Of a DNA stretch of 64,000 nt, positions 27,610-37,353 are shown piece by piece (within the stretch, counting starts at the first letter, position 1; each line of letters begins with the position of its first letter). Source of the stretch: Microbulbifer sp. YPW16 (GTDB lineage: Bacteria > Pseudomonadota > Gammaproteobacteria > Pseudomonadales > Cellvibrionaceae); the NCBI RefSeq assembly GCF_021290385.1, contig NZ_CP089928.1:2588501-2652500 (forward strand), written 5' to 3'. Both the position numbers and the translations under genes were made by a program. The notes under the pieces are model-generated. The model saw nothing but the letters and a program-made list of their open reading frames with translations, did not search any database and was not told the DNA's origin.

Positions 27610-28596
27610 TTAAGCTCCCGCAACCCGGGTAATGGTCATTACCAGGTAGGCGTTATAGACCACATAGGCCAGCAGCAGGGCAGCACCCTCGAAGCGGTTG
27701 ATGCGGCCCTGGCGACCACGGAAACCGTAGCCGAACACGAACAGCGCAACGGTCAGGCCCACCACCATCGGCCAGTCCCGGGACAGCACCTCCGCCGGAA
27801 CGCTCGACATGGGCGCAATGACGCCGGCGATCCCCACCACCGCCAGCAGGTTGAACATATTGGAGCCCACCACGTTACCGATGGCGATATCGTGTTCGCC
27901 CTTGCGGGCGGCGACCACGGTGGCGGCCAGTTCCGGCAGCGAGGTGCCCAGGGCAACAATGGTAAGGCCGATGATCAGGTCGCTGACACCCAGTGACTCG
28001 GCGATGGTGACCGCGCCCCAGACCAGGATGCGGGAACTGATGATCAGCAGTGCCAGGCCGGCCACCACCCAGAAAATCGCCCGGCCCAGTGGCATGGCGT
28101 GTTCCTCCAGCTCCTGCGCGATCTCACCCTCGACCGCATCTCCCTTGCCAGTCAATGCGGTGAAGATGGACCAGCCGATCAGGCCGAAGAATCCCGCCAG
28201 CAGTACACCGGCCTCCCAGCGCTCCAGGTTGCCGTTCCACAGGAAGGCGCCGGTCAGGCAGCTGATGGCCAGCAGCAGCGGCAATTCCTTGCGCACGATC
28301 TTGGAGTGCACCGCCAGGGGGATCATGATCGCGGTCAGGCCCAGGATCAGGCCCGTATTGGCGATGTTGGAGCCATAGGCATTACCCAGGGCCAGGCCCG
28401 GGCTGCCATCCAGCGCCGCCATGGCGGATACCACCATTTCCGGGGCCGAGGTGCCGAAGCCGACGATGACCATACCGATCAGCAGGGGCGGCATACCGGC
28501 GTGCTGGGCGGTCGCGGCGGCGCCCTCGACAAAGCGATCGGCACTCCAGACCAGCAGGGCAAAACCGGCAATGATGGCGAGGGCGGCGAGAATCAT
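27610..28596 (-). CDS. Calcium/sodium antiporter (CaCA family, YrbG-like)
   Basis: 328 residues with 10 to 11 predicted membrane helices in two inverted halves. The alpha-repeats carry GFGTSAPEMVVSAMAALDG (repeat 1) and ALGTSLPELAATVVAARKG (repeat 2), the ion-binding G-T-S-x-P-E motif. It moves calcium out against sodium or proton at the inner membrane. It is convergent with cbpM and separated by 10 bases. Confidence 0.85.
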   Translation of the reverse strand: MILAALAIIAGFALLVWSADRFVEGAAATAQHAGMPPLLIGMVIVGFGTSAPEMVVSAMAALDGSPGLALGNAYGSNIANTGLILGLTAIMIPLAVHSKIVRKELPLLLAISCLTGAFLWNGNLERWEAGVLLAGFFGLIGWSIFTALTGKGDAVEGEIAQELEEHAMPLGRAIFWVVAGLALLIISSRILVWGAVTIAESLGVSDLIIGLTIVALGTSLPELAATVVAARKGEHDIAIGNVVGSNMFNLLAVVGIAGVIAPMSSVPAEVLSRDWPMVVGLTVALFVFGYGFRGRQGRINRFEGAALLLAYVVYNAYLVMTITRVAGA

Positions 28597-28883
28597 AGGT
28601 CGTCCTTCGTGAATAGTTTCAGGCTAGCAGTCCGTCCGGCGCGGTGGAATCGGTTTAACCGGTAACGATGTTGCCAGTAGGGGCTGTGCCCGGGGCCGGG
28701 GTACCAGGCGCCGGCCCGGCGGGGGGCCGATTGTACCGGCTCCGCAGAATTGGGAAAGGGCAGGCTGGAATCAAGGCCTTGCTATTGCCCTGGACTCGAT
28801 GGTCACGGGCGCTCTGCAGATGGGGGTTCCTGTCGGTTCTCATTAAAGTGCTGTTGTACTGGACAGACTTAGCGGGGGCTTCC

Positions 28884-29765
28884 ATGAACAGGAAACTCTT
28901 ACTGGGCGCCCTGGTGGGTGCCGGCATCTCGATGTTGAACAAGAAACGACGCCAGGCGCCCCAGACCCGGGCGCCAAACATCCCCCCGCCCGACTTCTCC
29001 CGGGTACCCCCGCCCACCGGCGGCAGCCTGAACAGGCCCCAGGACAGCGGCCTGGATGACATCTTTGGCCGCCACACCGGCCGGGGCAGTGAGGGCACGG
29101 TGCCAGGTGGGGCCCGACGCGGCGGCGACGTATTTGGTGGCTCCACAGCCGGGGCAGGTGCGGCCGGGGCCGGCGGGGCCACGGTATTAATGGATATCGC
29201 CCGCCGCATTTTCCAGGAGATGCAGCAGCGCGGGGGCAGCCAGGCAGCGCCCCGCGGCGGCAACCTGACCGATCTGCTGGGGCAGATCTTCGGGCGTACG
29301 AATGGCAAGTTCGGCCAGCAGGGCCCACTGGGTCCTGCGGGTGATTCCCGTGCCTGGCAGGGCGCCGGCCAGGGCGAGCTGTTTGGTTTTGCCGCGAATG
29401 ACAGTGGCGCCGAGGGTGAGGAACAGGCCGAGCTGATGCTGCATGCCATGGTGGCAGCGGCCCAGGCCGATGGGCGTATCGACGAACATGAACAGCGCAA
29501 TATCCTCAGTTCCCTGGAAGGTCAGCTGGATCAGGATGACCTGACGGAGTTGCGAGAGTTAATGACCACACCGGTGAATATTGATCGCCTGGTAGACAGG
29601 GTCAATGACCCCGCCACGGCATTTGATATGTACCTTGTTTCCGCGATGACCATCAACGAGGACAACCCGCGCGAACATGAATACATGGATCGACTGGCAG
29701 AAAAGCTCGGTATTTCTGAGCAGGCTGCGCAGATGATTGAGCAACAGGTGCCGAAGGCTGCCTGA
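28884..29765 (+). CDS. DUF533 (TerB-like) protein with long Gly/Pro linker
   Basis: 293 residues. The start MNRKLLLGALVGAGISMLNKKRR is like YebE. Residues 30-150 are Gly/Pro-rich and disordered (IPPPDFSRVPPPTGGS...GRGSEGTVPGGARRGG). The C-terminal ~120 residues form the TerB-like helical DUF533 domain (LMLHAMVAAAQADGRIDEHEQRNIL with acidic D-x-R-I-D-E). DUF533 proteins are conserved but poorly known. ATG 28884 fits an N-terminal anchor; the earlier open frame is not coding-like. Confidence 0.75.
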   Translation: MNRKLLLGALVGAGISMLNKKRRQAPQTRAPNIPPPDFSRVPPPTGGSLNRPQDSGLDDIFGRHTGRGSEGTVPGGARRGGDVFGGSTAGAGAAGAGGATVLMDIARRIFQEMQQRGGSQAAPRGGNLTDLLGQIFGRTNGKFGQQGPLGPAGDSRAWQGAGQGELFGFAANDSGAEGEEQAELMLHAMVAAAQADGRIDEHEQRNILSSLEGQLDQDDLTELRELMTTPVNIDRLVDRVNDPATAFDMYLVSAMTINEDNPREHEYMDRLAEKLGISEQAAQMIEQQVPKAA

Positions 29766-29858
29766 ATCCGCTCCAGGCTCGATAAACCGATTCAACCCGA
29801 GTCGCGGCAGGTTGCCGCGACGACATTTTGCTGGGACGAAATTGTGGGAGGTGTGCCG

Positions 29859-30119
29859 ATGCAGTCTTTGCAAATGATGGTAAGGGTGCTGCTATTGTCG
29901 CTGTTGGCGCTCGCGCTCGCCGGGTGCGGCCCGAAACGCGACGGGCAGGAGAATCCCGGGGACGGGGTGAGCGGCCAGGTGGGCTGCTGCCAGGAGGGCC
30001 CGGATGCCTGTTCGGCCCCGGCAACAGAGTCGGCATGCCTCGAGACAGATGGCACTTTCCACCGGGGCAAAGCGTGCGATATTGATAGCGGTAAATGCGA
30101 GGACGGCCCCGGGCCCTGA
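29859..30119 (+). CDS. Small cysteine-rich lipoprotein
   Basis: 86 residues. MQSLQMMVRVLLLSLLALALAGC ends in the lipobox LALAGC, so it is a lipoprotein. The mature part holds seven cysteines after the anchor Cys, in CC, C, C, C and C spacings (GCCQEGPDACSAPATESACL, GKACDIDSGKCE), suggesting disulfides. ATG 29859 has GGGAGG 7 nt upstream. No family recognised; may be an envelope stress or metal-binding protein. Codon use matches the rest of the genome. Confidence 0.65.
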   Translation: MQSLQMMVRVLLLSLLALALAGCGPKRDGQENPGDGVSGQVGCCQEGPDACSAPATESACLETDGTFHRGKACDIDSGKCEDGPGP

Positions 30120-31007
30120 TCGACTACCCACACTGTTCACCTCGCCACGTTACGGATGCCGGACAACAGCACAGTGGCGCCCCGTCGGAGGGGTAGGGTT
30201 TTGCCGGCCAGTTCAGGTGCACCATTACAGTGCTGGTGGCCAGCGGGCTCATCCAGCATGACGGCGGCACGTGCTTCATCATGTTGTGGGCAGAGTGATG
30301 AGACTACTGAAATCGCCTTTCCGTGATCGCGCATTCCCAACCTGTGTCCCGGGAAGAAACGCTCTGGCCAACGATGCCTAAATTCCGGGGAGGCACTTAA
30401 TACCTAAGAACTAATTGACTCCACTTATTGGCTGTTTTGTACCACTTGAAGCCCTGTATTTATACGTAAGCTAAAAACTCGAGCGCACCATTTACACTGA
30501 AAAAAAATTTATCAATAATCTGTCCCTACTATTTTCGCAGTAACCCGCTGTCGCGGTCACAGGCAGCTGAAGGGGAGCGTGGCTGAGCGATATCCTGGCC
30601 AGGATAGAGCCTTTACGTATTCCCTGGTCGCCCCGGCGGCGCATGGAAACTGCTTCGTCGGCAGGGCCGGCGAAAAATTAAGGGATGCGGCTTACCTACC
30701 AGGGTCGCGATATATGCGCAGGGAGCGCGACAAGATGATTACCTCTCAAATTGCCGATGGGCCACGGTCGTGGCCCAGCGCTGGCTGTTTTCCTTTTGTG
30801 CCCGGCTGTGCGGGTCGAGAAGAAGCTTCCCTCCTGAATACTCTGTCATCGCGATCGGGCACGTGCTGTCAAAAGGCTGCGTAATCACCAGTCGGTATAG
30901 ATATTGCGTGGCTTGAATACGGTCAAGCATAACCATGAGCCCGGACACCCGGGCGCTTAACTGAATCATATGGCCCGCCTGGCCAGTAATTAAGCTGAAA
31001 CAGAAAA
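30120..31007. other. 888-bp intergenic region upstream of the exopolysaccharide locus
   Basis: No convincing gene. The region becomes AT-rich at 30395-30560 (a run with TTATACGT and an A8 tract at 30502), which suggests the promoter area. A 101-codon open frame at 30579-30884 has atypical composition and no start context, so I leave it out. Nothing with tRNA or hairpin-terminator structure is evident. The lengths and AT content suggest regulation of the polysaccharide genes that start at 31008. Confidence 0.4.
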
Positions 31008-31835
31008 ATGAAAGAGTTTACTTACCAGGACTACCTTCCCAATGAGCAGCTGAAGACGCTGGTGCGGGAGAGCGCAGAGGACTATCGTAGTGCGCTGCCG
31101 TTTGCCCATGGGGTATACGATGATGTGTTTTCACCCGAGGTCCTGAATGCGGTACTGGAAGAATTCGAGCGTGGTCAGAAATACTGGCGTGAATTCAATT
31201 CAAAGTATGAGAAAAAATTCCAGATGAGTTCGGACCTGAGCATGGGCCCGGTAACCCGGACTTTTATCCATACGCTAAATTCGGCGCCATTCCTTGAATT
31301 TCTCGAGCAGCTGACAGGCATCCAGGGACTGATTCCCGATCCCTACCTCCATGGCGCCGGCCTGCACAAAATACCGGCCGGTGGAAAGTTGGGGGTGCAT
31401 GTGGACTTCAACGGGCATCGCCGTATGAATGTCTACCGCCGTATCAACGTGCTGATTTACCTGAACAAGGACTGGCTGGAAGAGTGGGGGGGAAACTTTG
31501 AGCTGTGGTGCGCACGGGAGAAGGTTTGCAAGAAATCCATAGCCCCGATCTTCAACCGTATGGCGATTTTCTCCACCACCGCCAAGAGCTTTCATGGCCA
31601 TCCACACCCGCTGAGCTGCCCGGAGGATCGCCACCGTGTTTCCCTGGCGCTGTATTACTACACTGCCGGTGAACGGGGCGAGCAGAAAAAGGACCTTCAC
31701 AGCACAATTTTCCTGCGCGCCGATGGCAAGCAGGAGGAATTATCACGACAGCCAAAGGGCCTGGTCGCGAGGATCCGACGGGCATTGGTGAACAGGCTGG
31801 TCAGTAACAACGAGCAGGCCAAGCATGCCGGCTGA
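31008..31835 (+). CDS. 2-oxoglutarate/Fe(II)-dependent oxygenase in the polysaccharide locus
   Basis: 275 residues. Double-stranded beta-helix oxygenase with the iron-binding HxD at 131-133 (GVHVDFNGH), a distal His at about 196 (KSFHGHPHPL) and an Arg for 2-oxoglutarate at about 210 (DRHRVSLALYYY). This resembles the 2OG-Fe(II) oxygenase superfamily (prolyl-hydroxylase-like) found in polysaccharide loci. Its substrate might be a sugar or an amino acid substituent. First gene of a tightly packed block; its stop overlaps the next start by 11 bases. Confidence 0.8.
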   Translation: MKEFTYQDYLPNEQLKTLVRESAEDYRSALPFAHGVYDDVFSPEVLNAVLEEFERGQKYWREFNSKYEKKFQMSSDLSMGPVTRTFIHTLNSAPFLEFLEQLTGIQGLIPDPYLHGAGLHKIPAGGKLGVHVDFNGHRRMNVYRRINVLIYLNKDWLEEWGGNFELWCAREKVCKKSIAPIFNRMAIFSTTAKSFHGHPHPLSCPEDRHRVSLALYYYTAGERGEQKKDLHSTIFLRADGKQEELSRQPKGLVARIRRALVNRLVSNNEQAKHAG

Positions 31836-32835
31836 GAGGGCACCGGGAAAACTCGGCATTGTGGTTATCGGCCGCAATGAGGGGGAGCGCCTGAAGGCCT
31901 GCCTCGACTCCCTGGCGGCGAGTGCATACCCCATTGTCTATGTGGACTCGGGCTCGACCGATGGCAGTGCCGCGCAGGCCGCCGACATGGTCGAATCCGT
32001 CGTGCGGCTCGATCCCGCCCGGCCATTTACCGCGGCAAGGGCCCGTAACGAGGGTGCGGCACGCCTGCTCGAACGCTTTCCCGGGCTCACCCTGATCCAG
32101 TTTGTGGATGGTGACTGTGTGTTGGACCCGACCTGGCTTGGCCGCGGGATCATGGTGCTCGAGCAGAGTCCGGGCACAGCTGTGGTCTGCGGCCGCCGCC
32201 GGGAGCTCCATCCCGATGCTTCCATCTACAACCGACTCTGTGACATGGAGTGGGATACCCCCACTGGTGAGGCCGACTCCAGCGGCGGCGACTTTTTAGT
32301 GAGAGTGGCGGCATTCCGGGCAGTAGATGGGTTCAACAGCGACATGATCGCGGGAGAGGAGCCGGAGCTGTGTTACCGGCTTCGTAGTGCGGGCTGGAGG
32401 ATCCAGCGAATCCCACATGAAATGACCCTGCATGACGCTGATATCAGCCGCTTCTCCCAGTTCTGGCTCCGCGCCAAGCGGGCGGGGCACGCATATGCAC
32501 AGGGCGCCTACCTGCATTCCGGTGACGGACGCGGTTTTCGCTGGCGGGAAGTCCGCAGCATTATCTTTTACAGTGCATTGCTACCGCTTGCACTACTGTT
32601 TTTGAGCCTGTTGCTGGGCCCGTTGTTACTGGCATTACTACCAGTCACTTACCTGGCCCTGGCTGTGCGTGTCTATCTTGGGCGGCGGGTGCGCAAGGAA
32701 AGCGAGACCAGGGCTTCAGCAGCTATCTATGCGACCTCCGTAGTCGTGGGGAAGTTTGCACAACTGCTCGGCGTGCTGGAATTTTTCACCAGCCAGTGGG
32801 TGAAGAAACCACGTGAATTGATCGAATATAAATAG
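31825..32835 (+). CDS. Glycosyltransferase family 2, membrane-bound
   Basis: 336 residues. GT-A fold: LGIVVIGRNEGERLKACLDSL, VDSGSTDGSA, FVDGDCVLDP (DxD-like), AGEEPELCYRLR. Two C-terminal membrane helices (IIFYSALLPLALLFLSLLLGPLLLALLPVTYLAL). It adds a sugar to a lipid-linked repeating unit at the inner membrane face. It overlaps the 2OG oxygenase by 11 bases and precedes the WecG-type gene by 26 bases. Donor and acceptor unknown. Confidence 0.85.
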   Translation: MPAERAPGKLGIVVIGRNEGERLKACLDSLAASAYPIVYVDSGSTDGSAAQAADMVESVVRLDPARPFTAARARNEGAARLLERFPGLTLIQFVDGDCVLDPTWLGRGIMVLEQSPGTAVVCGRRRELHPDASIYNRLCDMEWDTPTGEADSSGGDFLVRVAAFRAVDGFNSDMIAGEEPELCYRLRSAGWRIQRIPHEMTLHDADISRFSQFWLRAKRAGHAYAQGAYLHSGDGRGFRWREVRSIIFYSALLPLALLFLSLLLGPLLLALLPVTYLALAVRVYLGRRVRKESETRASAAIYATSVVVGKFAQLLGVLEFFTSQWVKKPRELIEYK

Positions 32836-32861
32836 CGTATCGCGGGAAAGGAGTTCCCTGC

Positions 32862-33638
32862 ATGATCCATCACCAGCGCACAATCGGTGCCTGTCATATC
32901 GACCGGATGACCATGGCGTCGGCGCTCGAGAAAATCGTGTCAATGAGTCGGCAGGATACCAATCAATTTGTAGTAACGCCGAATATCGATCACATGCAGC
33001 GCCTGGTGACCGGGGAGAAATGCGACCGGCTCCAGGCTGCCTATGATAGCGCCGGGCTTTCACTCTGTGACAGCCGTATCCTCGCCCATATGCTGCGCTT
33101 GAAGGGCATCGTGGTGCCCGAGGTAGTCCCCGGCAGCACGCTGACCAAAGCACTGTTTAAGGGAAAGCTAACATCCCGGGATCGTGTCCTGCTGATCGGC
33201 GGGGATGAATCAGTCTTTTCCAGAATCAGGTCTCGTTTTCCACACCTCAATCTGGCGCACTACAACCCGAGCATGGGTTTTATCCACAGGGAAGAGGAGG
33301 TGAAAACCCTGGTGCAGTTTATCCTGCGACAAAAAGCAGATTATATCTTCCTTGCGTTGGGATCCCCGCAACAGGAATTACTGGCTTACCTGTTCGCACA
33401 GGAGCCGGAATCACGAGGAGTGACTCTCTGCGTGGGCGCGTCCCTGCTTTTCCTGTCCGGCCAGCAGCAACGGGCGCCTCGCTGGCTGCAGAAACTGTCA
33501 CTGGAATGGGTGCACAGGATGCTATCGAATCCGCGTCGGCTTGCGCCCCGCTACTTCAGGAATTTACTTGCGCTCCCGGCAATCTACCGCAGCATCAGGC
33601 GAGATCAACGCCAGCCTGTGGTAACGACGGAAAACTAG
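32862..33638 (+). CDS. WecG/TagA/CpsF-family glycosyltransferase
   Basis: 258 residues. Family signatures: QFVVTPNIDHMQRL, LCDSRILAHMLRLKG, LLIGGDE, LALGSPQQELL, VGASLLFLSGQQQRAPRWLQKLSLEWVHRML. Enzymes of this family transfer N-acetylmannosaminyl or similar residues to polyprenyl-linked sugars. GSPQQE replaces the usual GSPKQE. It has a good AAGGAG ribosome site. Located in the same cluster as other transferases. Confidence 0.85.
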   Translation: MIHHQRTIGACHIDRMTMASALEKIVSMSRQDTNQFVVTPNIDHMQRLVTGEKCDRLQAAYDSAGLSLCDSRILAHMLRLKGIVVPEVVPGSTLTKALFKGKLTSRDRVLLIGGDESVFSRIRSRFPHLNLAHYNPSMGFIHREEEVKTLVQFILRQKADYIFLALGSPQQELLAYLFAQEPESRGVTLCVGASLLFLSGQQQRAPRWLQKLSLEWVHRMLSNPRRLAPRYFRNLLALPAIYRSIRRDQRQPVVTTEN

Positions 33639-33649
33639 GCTTGTTACCC

Positions 33650-34627
33650 ATGTTGGCAATCAAAGAAAAACCGTATGTCATCATCTCTCCCTGTCGGGAT
33701 GAAGAGGAGTATCTCGAGAACACCCTACACAGCGTAATAAACCAGACTGTTCCACCTACGCTGTGGCTGATCGTCGATGATGGTTCGACAGATAGAACAC
33801 CAGAAATTCTTGAGCGCTACCGGGAGAAATACGACTTTATCCGTGTCCTCCGCCGTGATAACCGGGGCTTTCGTAACGTTGGCCCCGGAGTAGTCGATGC
33901 ATTTTATGCCGGCCTGGAAGAAGTGCAGTTGGATCGATTTGATTTCATATGCAAGCTGGACCTGGATGTTGAGTTGCCAAGCCGCTATTTCGAAACACTA
34001 TTGCAGAAAATGACAGCCGACCCGCGACTCGGCTGTGCCAGTGGTAAGCCCTATAATATGCGCGATGGCCGGCTGGTAAGTGAGCGGCGTGGCGATGAAA
34101 TGTCAGTCGGGATGACCAAGTTTTACCGAACCCAGTGCTTCAGGGAAATTGGCGGGATTGTCCGCGAGGTAATGTGGGATGCCATTGACTGCCATCGTGC
34201 GAGGATGCTTGGCTGGCGCGCCCGCAGCTGGGATGAGCCGGATCTCCGTTTTATTCACTTGCGGATCATGGGGTCGAGCCAGCGGGGGATACTTACCGGC
34301 AAGATGCGCCACGGTTACGGCCAGTATTTTATGGGCACTGGGTTCCTGTACCTCGCCGCTACGGCTGTCTTCAGAATCGCTGACTACCCCTTTATGGTTG
34401 GCAGCATGGCCGTACTCTGGGGTTACCTGCGGAGCTGGCTGTCGCGTAAACCCCGGTTCCCCGACCGTGAATTTATTAATTACCTGCGTGCATTCCAGCT
34501 TTATTCACTGGTGGCTGGTAAGCGGCGGGCGATCGAAAAGTATGAGGCTGCAGGGCTTGAGCGCTGGAAGTCGGCGCGACGGGATAATAACGTCCAGGTT
34601 TCCGGCGGGGCACCTGCCAATGCCTGA
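33650..34627 (+). CDS. Glycosyltransferase family 2
   Basis: 325 residues. GT2 motifs YVIISPCRDEEEYLENTLHSVINQ, IVDDGSTDRT, CKLDLDVELP (DxD), and a late W(D)AIDCHRARMLGW acceptor-binding region. One membrane-associated hydrophobic stretch (PFMVGSMAVLWGYLRSWLS) near the end. ATG 33650 was chosen because the N-terminal residues before it (starting 33506) are not GT2-like and overlap wecG-type gene. Its stop overlaps the following GT4 gene's start by 8 bases. Confidence 0.85.
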   Translation: MLAIKEKPYVIISPCRDEEEYLENTLHSVINQTVPPTLWLIVDDGSTDRTPEILERYREKYDFIRVLRRDNRGFRNVGPGVVDAFYAGLEEVQLDRFDFICKLDLDVELPSRYFETLLQKMTADPRLGCASGKPYNMRDGRLVSERRGDEMSVGMTKFYRTQCFREIGGIVREVMWDAIDCHRARMLGWRARSWDEPDLRFIHLRIMGSSQRGILTGKMRHGYGQYFMGTGFLYLAATAVFRIADYPFMVGSMAVLWGYLRSWLSRKPRFPDREFINYLRAFQLYSLVAGKRRAIEKYEAAGLERWKSARRDNNVQVSGGAPANA

Positions 34628-35894
34628 TCCTGTACTTGCCTACATCGCACCGGAAATTCCCGGCTTTTCCAGTACTTTTGTTTACAAGGAAATCTATATC
34701 CTTGAAGACCTTGGATTGAAAGTCGAACCATTTTCCATTCATGCCCCGATGGCGACTACGGGAGATAGCCGGCAGGAGGCGTTGGCGAGACGTACAACCA
34801 GGGTCTATGGCCAGGGAAAAGCGAAGCTTTTCCGTAGCCACCTGCATTTTTGTTTCAGGAATCCGCTCAGGTACTGGCGTCTGGCTACGACTGTGGTCAC
34901 AGATGCAATATCGGTGTTGCCTGACCTGAAAACAGCTATCGGCCTTTGTTACAGGGGAGTCATCGCCCCCTGCCTTGCGCGAGAGCTGTCAAGGCGAAAG
35001 GTCGATCACTGTCACGTACATTTTGCACACGTGAGCACCGATGTTGCGATGTACTCAAGCCTACTGTCCGGTATCCCATTCTCTGTAACCGCCCATGCCA
35101 ATGACCTGTTCCAGCGTGGCTACCTGCTGCCCCGGAAGGCCAGGCGTGCTGCGTTCATAAGTACCATTTCCCGGTTTAACATTGGCTGGCTACAGGACAA
35201 AGGAATACCCGCTGATAAGCTACGGCTGGTTCGTTGTGGCGTGGACAGCCGGGAGTTCAGCGCACGGCAGTACCGGCGTCAGCACGAAGTATTCCGCTTC
35301 GGTTTTCTTGCTCGCCTGGTGGAGAAGAAGGGTCTCAATATATTACTGGACGCCTGCCTGTTGCTTAAGCAGCGTGGGATAAAGTTCAAGCTGGAAGTGG
35401 CGGGCGATGGGCCACTGTGGGACAAACTGCAGAGCCAGGTATCTACGTTGGGTCTGCAAGCGGAAGTCAGCTTCCTGGGGGCAATCGCCAACACAGAGGT
35501 CAGGGCATGGTTGGAGCAGATTGATTGTTTCGTGCTGCCATGCTGTCGCGACAGTGCCGGGGATATGGATGGCATCCCGGTGGCACTGATGGAAGCCATG
35601 CTCACTGGTATACCGGTGATATCCACGTCTGTATCGGGAATCCCCGAGTTGGTCATCGACGGTGAGACAGGCCAGGTGGCGGATCCAACCCCGGACTCTA
35701 TGGCCAAATGTATGCATTCGTTGATTGGGGTGGAGCCGGAAGAACTCGTGGCGCGGGTAGCCAGGGCCCAAAAGCTGGTGGCCGGCGAATTTGATATCCA
35801 CCGAAATACCCTGCACCTGCTTGAAGAAATCAAACAATGCCTGGCAGATAAGGCCTCTGGCAACACCGCGCGAGCCGGCCTGAAGGCAACCTGA
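34620..35894 (+). CDS. Glycosyltransferase family 4
   Basis: 424 residues with a GT-B fold. N-domain: LAYIAPEIPGFSSTFVYKEIYIL; C-domain: FGFLARLVEKKGLNILLDAC, LEVAGDGPLWDKLQSQV, FVLPCCRDSAGDMDGIPVALMEAMLTGIPVISTSVSGIPELVIDGETG (the donor-binding E-x7-E region). Start ATG 34620 overlaps the previous stop. It likely adds a hexose in the repeat unit. Downstream overlaps the polymerase gene by one base (TGATG). Confidence 0.88.
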   Translation: MPDPVLAYIAPEIPGFSSTFVYKEIYILEDLGLKVEPFSIHAPMATTGDSRQEALARRTTRVYGQGKAKLFRSHLHFCFRNPLRYWRLATTVVTDAISVLPDLKTAIGLCYRGVIAPCLARELSRRKVDHCHVHFAHVSTDVAMYSSLLSGIPFSVTAHANDLFQRGYLLPRKARRAAFISTISRFNIGWLQDKGIPADKLRLVRCGVDSREFSARQYRRQHEVFRFGFLARLVEKKGLNILLDACLLLKQRGIKFKLEVAGDGPLWDKLQSQVSTLGLQAEVSFLGAIANTEVRAWLEQIDCFVLPCCRDSAGDMDGIPVALMEAMLTGIPVISTSVSGIPELVIDGETGQVADPTPDSMAKCMHSLIGVEPEELVARVARAQKLVAGEFDIHRNTLHLLEEIKQCLADKASGNTARAGLKAT

Positions 35895-37291
35895 TGATGC
35901 CCAACGCAATAGCACAACTGGCATTACTGTTGTGGCCGGCATTGGCGGCGGTGCTTTATGCGCGCCTCAGTGCGCTGACCGCTACTTTTATCACGATCAT
36001 TGGTGGTTACCTGTTCCTGCCGGTTAAAGTCGAGTTTGACCTGCCGCTGCTTCCACCCCTGGACCAGGAAAGCATCCCGGTAATCTGCGCAGCAATCGGT
36101 TGTCTTGTCGCCCGGGGGACCGGCTTTATCGGTATACCGGTGCGGGGACTGGAACGCATCATTGTAATCGTGCTACTCCTTTCGCCGGTCGCCACGGTAA
36201 TGACCAATGGGGAACCTTATTTTGACGGGGAGATCTTCATTCGGGGGCTGGCTATCAAAGATAGCCTGACGGCGATTGCCGAGACCTACCTGATGCTGTT
36301 GCCGTTTGTCCTGGGCCTGGCATTGGTAAAAACAGACGAAGACCTGATAAAGGTATTCCGTCTGCTGGTTTTCTTTGGATTGGCCTATACACCATTGGTG
36401 CTTTATGAAGCCCGTATGAGTCCGCAATTGCATACCATGGTTTATGGGTTTTTCCCCCACAGTTTTGCCCAGCAGGTACGCTTTGGCGGCTTCAGGCCAG
36501 TCGTTTTTGTCGGTCACGGCCTGTTGTTGGCTCTCTTTTTTACTGTGCCTTTTCTTGCATCGGCAGTCTTGTCCCGGGCCCGCCAGCGGATTACGGCACT
36601 GCCCAACGTGCTGGTGACTCTTTACCTTGCATTGATCCTGGTTGTCTGCAAGTCGGTTGCCGCATGGTTGATCGGTTTTATCGGATTCTGCTCCATAATG
36701 TTGATGCCGCAGTTCCTGACCAGGCTGCTGATCCGATTGATCTGTGTCACTGTCATCGCCTATCCCCTGCTTTGTATTATGGACCTCTTCCCCCATCAGG
36801 AATTCGTCGAGTTCGCCGCACTATTTGGCGAGGGCAGGGCGCAATCGCTTGATTTCCGCTTTTATCACGAGGAGCGGTTGCTGGAGCATGCGCGGGAAAA
36901 GATATTGCTGGGATGGGGCGCTTGGGGACGCAACCGGCTTTCGGACTCCGTTACCGATGGCTTCTGGATTATCCAGCTGGGTTGCTACGGCTTAATCATG
37001 TTCGCCGGGCTTTTTGGCCTGATGTCATGTAGTGTTTTTCGCGCGCTGGGAATAGCCGGAAAGAGCTCGGAGAATGATCGTCGTGCTTTATACACCGGTG
37101 CTGCGCTGGTGGCGGCACTTATGATGATGAACCAGTTGCCCAATAGCTCATTGTACTCCTGGCTCTGGTTCCTGTTCGGTTGTATCGGGGGGGTATCTTA
37201 CAACCGGGTATGGGTGGTTGGTCACCGCGAGCGACAGGTGCCGGGAACTGCGCCTGCTGGCCGTAGCCAGCAGGGAGCCCTCCAGTTGTAG
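35894..37291 (+). CDS. Polysaccharide polymerase / O-antigen ligase-like membrane protein
   Basis: 465 residues with about 11 to 12 hydrophobic segments. A periplasmic loop with GWGAWGRNRLSDSVTDGFWIIQLGCYGLIMFAGLF fits the Wzy/WaaL (Wzy_C) fold. It is last in the packed plus-strand block, after the transferases. Such proteins polymerise the lipid-linked repeat unit in the periplasm. Sequence divergence of the family makes the assignment to Wzy rather than WaaL tentative. Confidence 0.75.
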   Translation: MMPNAIAQLALLLWPALAAVLYARLSALTATFITIIGGYLFLPVKVEFDLPLLPPLDQESIPVICAAIGCLVARGTGFIGIPVRGLERIIVIVLLLSPVATVMTNGEPYFDGEIFIRGLAIKDSLTAIAETYLMLLPFVLGLALVKTDEDLIKVFRLLVFFGLAYTPLVLYEARMSPQLHTMVYGFFPHSFAQQVRFGGFRPVVFVGHGLLLALFFTVPFLASAVLSRARQRITALPNVLVTLYLALILVVCKSVAAWLIGFIGFCSIMLMPQFLTRLLIRLICVTVIAYPLLCIMDLFPHQEFVEFAALFGEGRAQSLDFRFYHEERLLEHAREKILLGWGAWGRNRLSDSVTDGFWIIQLGCYGLIMFAGLFGLMSCSVFRALGIAGKSSENDRRALYTGAALVAALMMMNQLPNSSLYSWLWFLFGCIGGVSYNRVWVVGHRERQVPGTAPAGRSQQGALQL

Positions 37292-37308
37292 GGGGGCAGG
37301 ATGTTTAC

Positions 37309-37335
37309 CCGGGCTGGCAGTTGCTGCCAGCCCGG
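37309..37335. terminator. Hairpin between polymerase gene and convergent lipoprotein gene
   Basis: Perfect 12-bp inverted repeat CCGGGCTGGCAG / CTGCCAGCCCGG with a TTG loop, in the 62-bp gap between convergent genes. No T tract on either side, so bidirectional termination is likely only if Rho or RNA folding suffices. Confidence 0.5.
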
Positions 37336-37353
37336 ATGGGAGATCTATCCAGT

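Noticed and set aside
27601-27619. Terminator between cbpM and the antiporter (GGGAG / CTCCC)
   Set aside because: Only five paired bases with a 9-base loop and no T run; not supported as a terminator.
30579-30884. 101-codon frame upstream of the polysaccharide locus
   Set aside because: No ribosome site, mixed composition and no recognisable pattern; likely chance.
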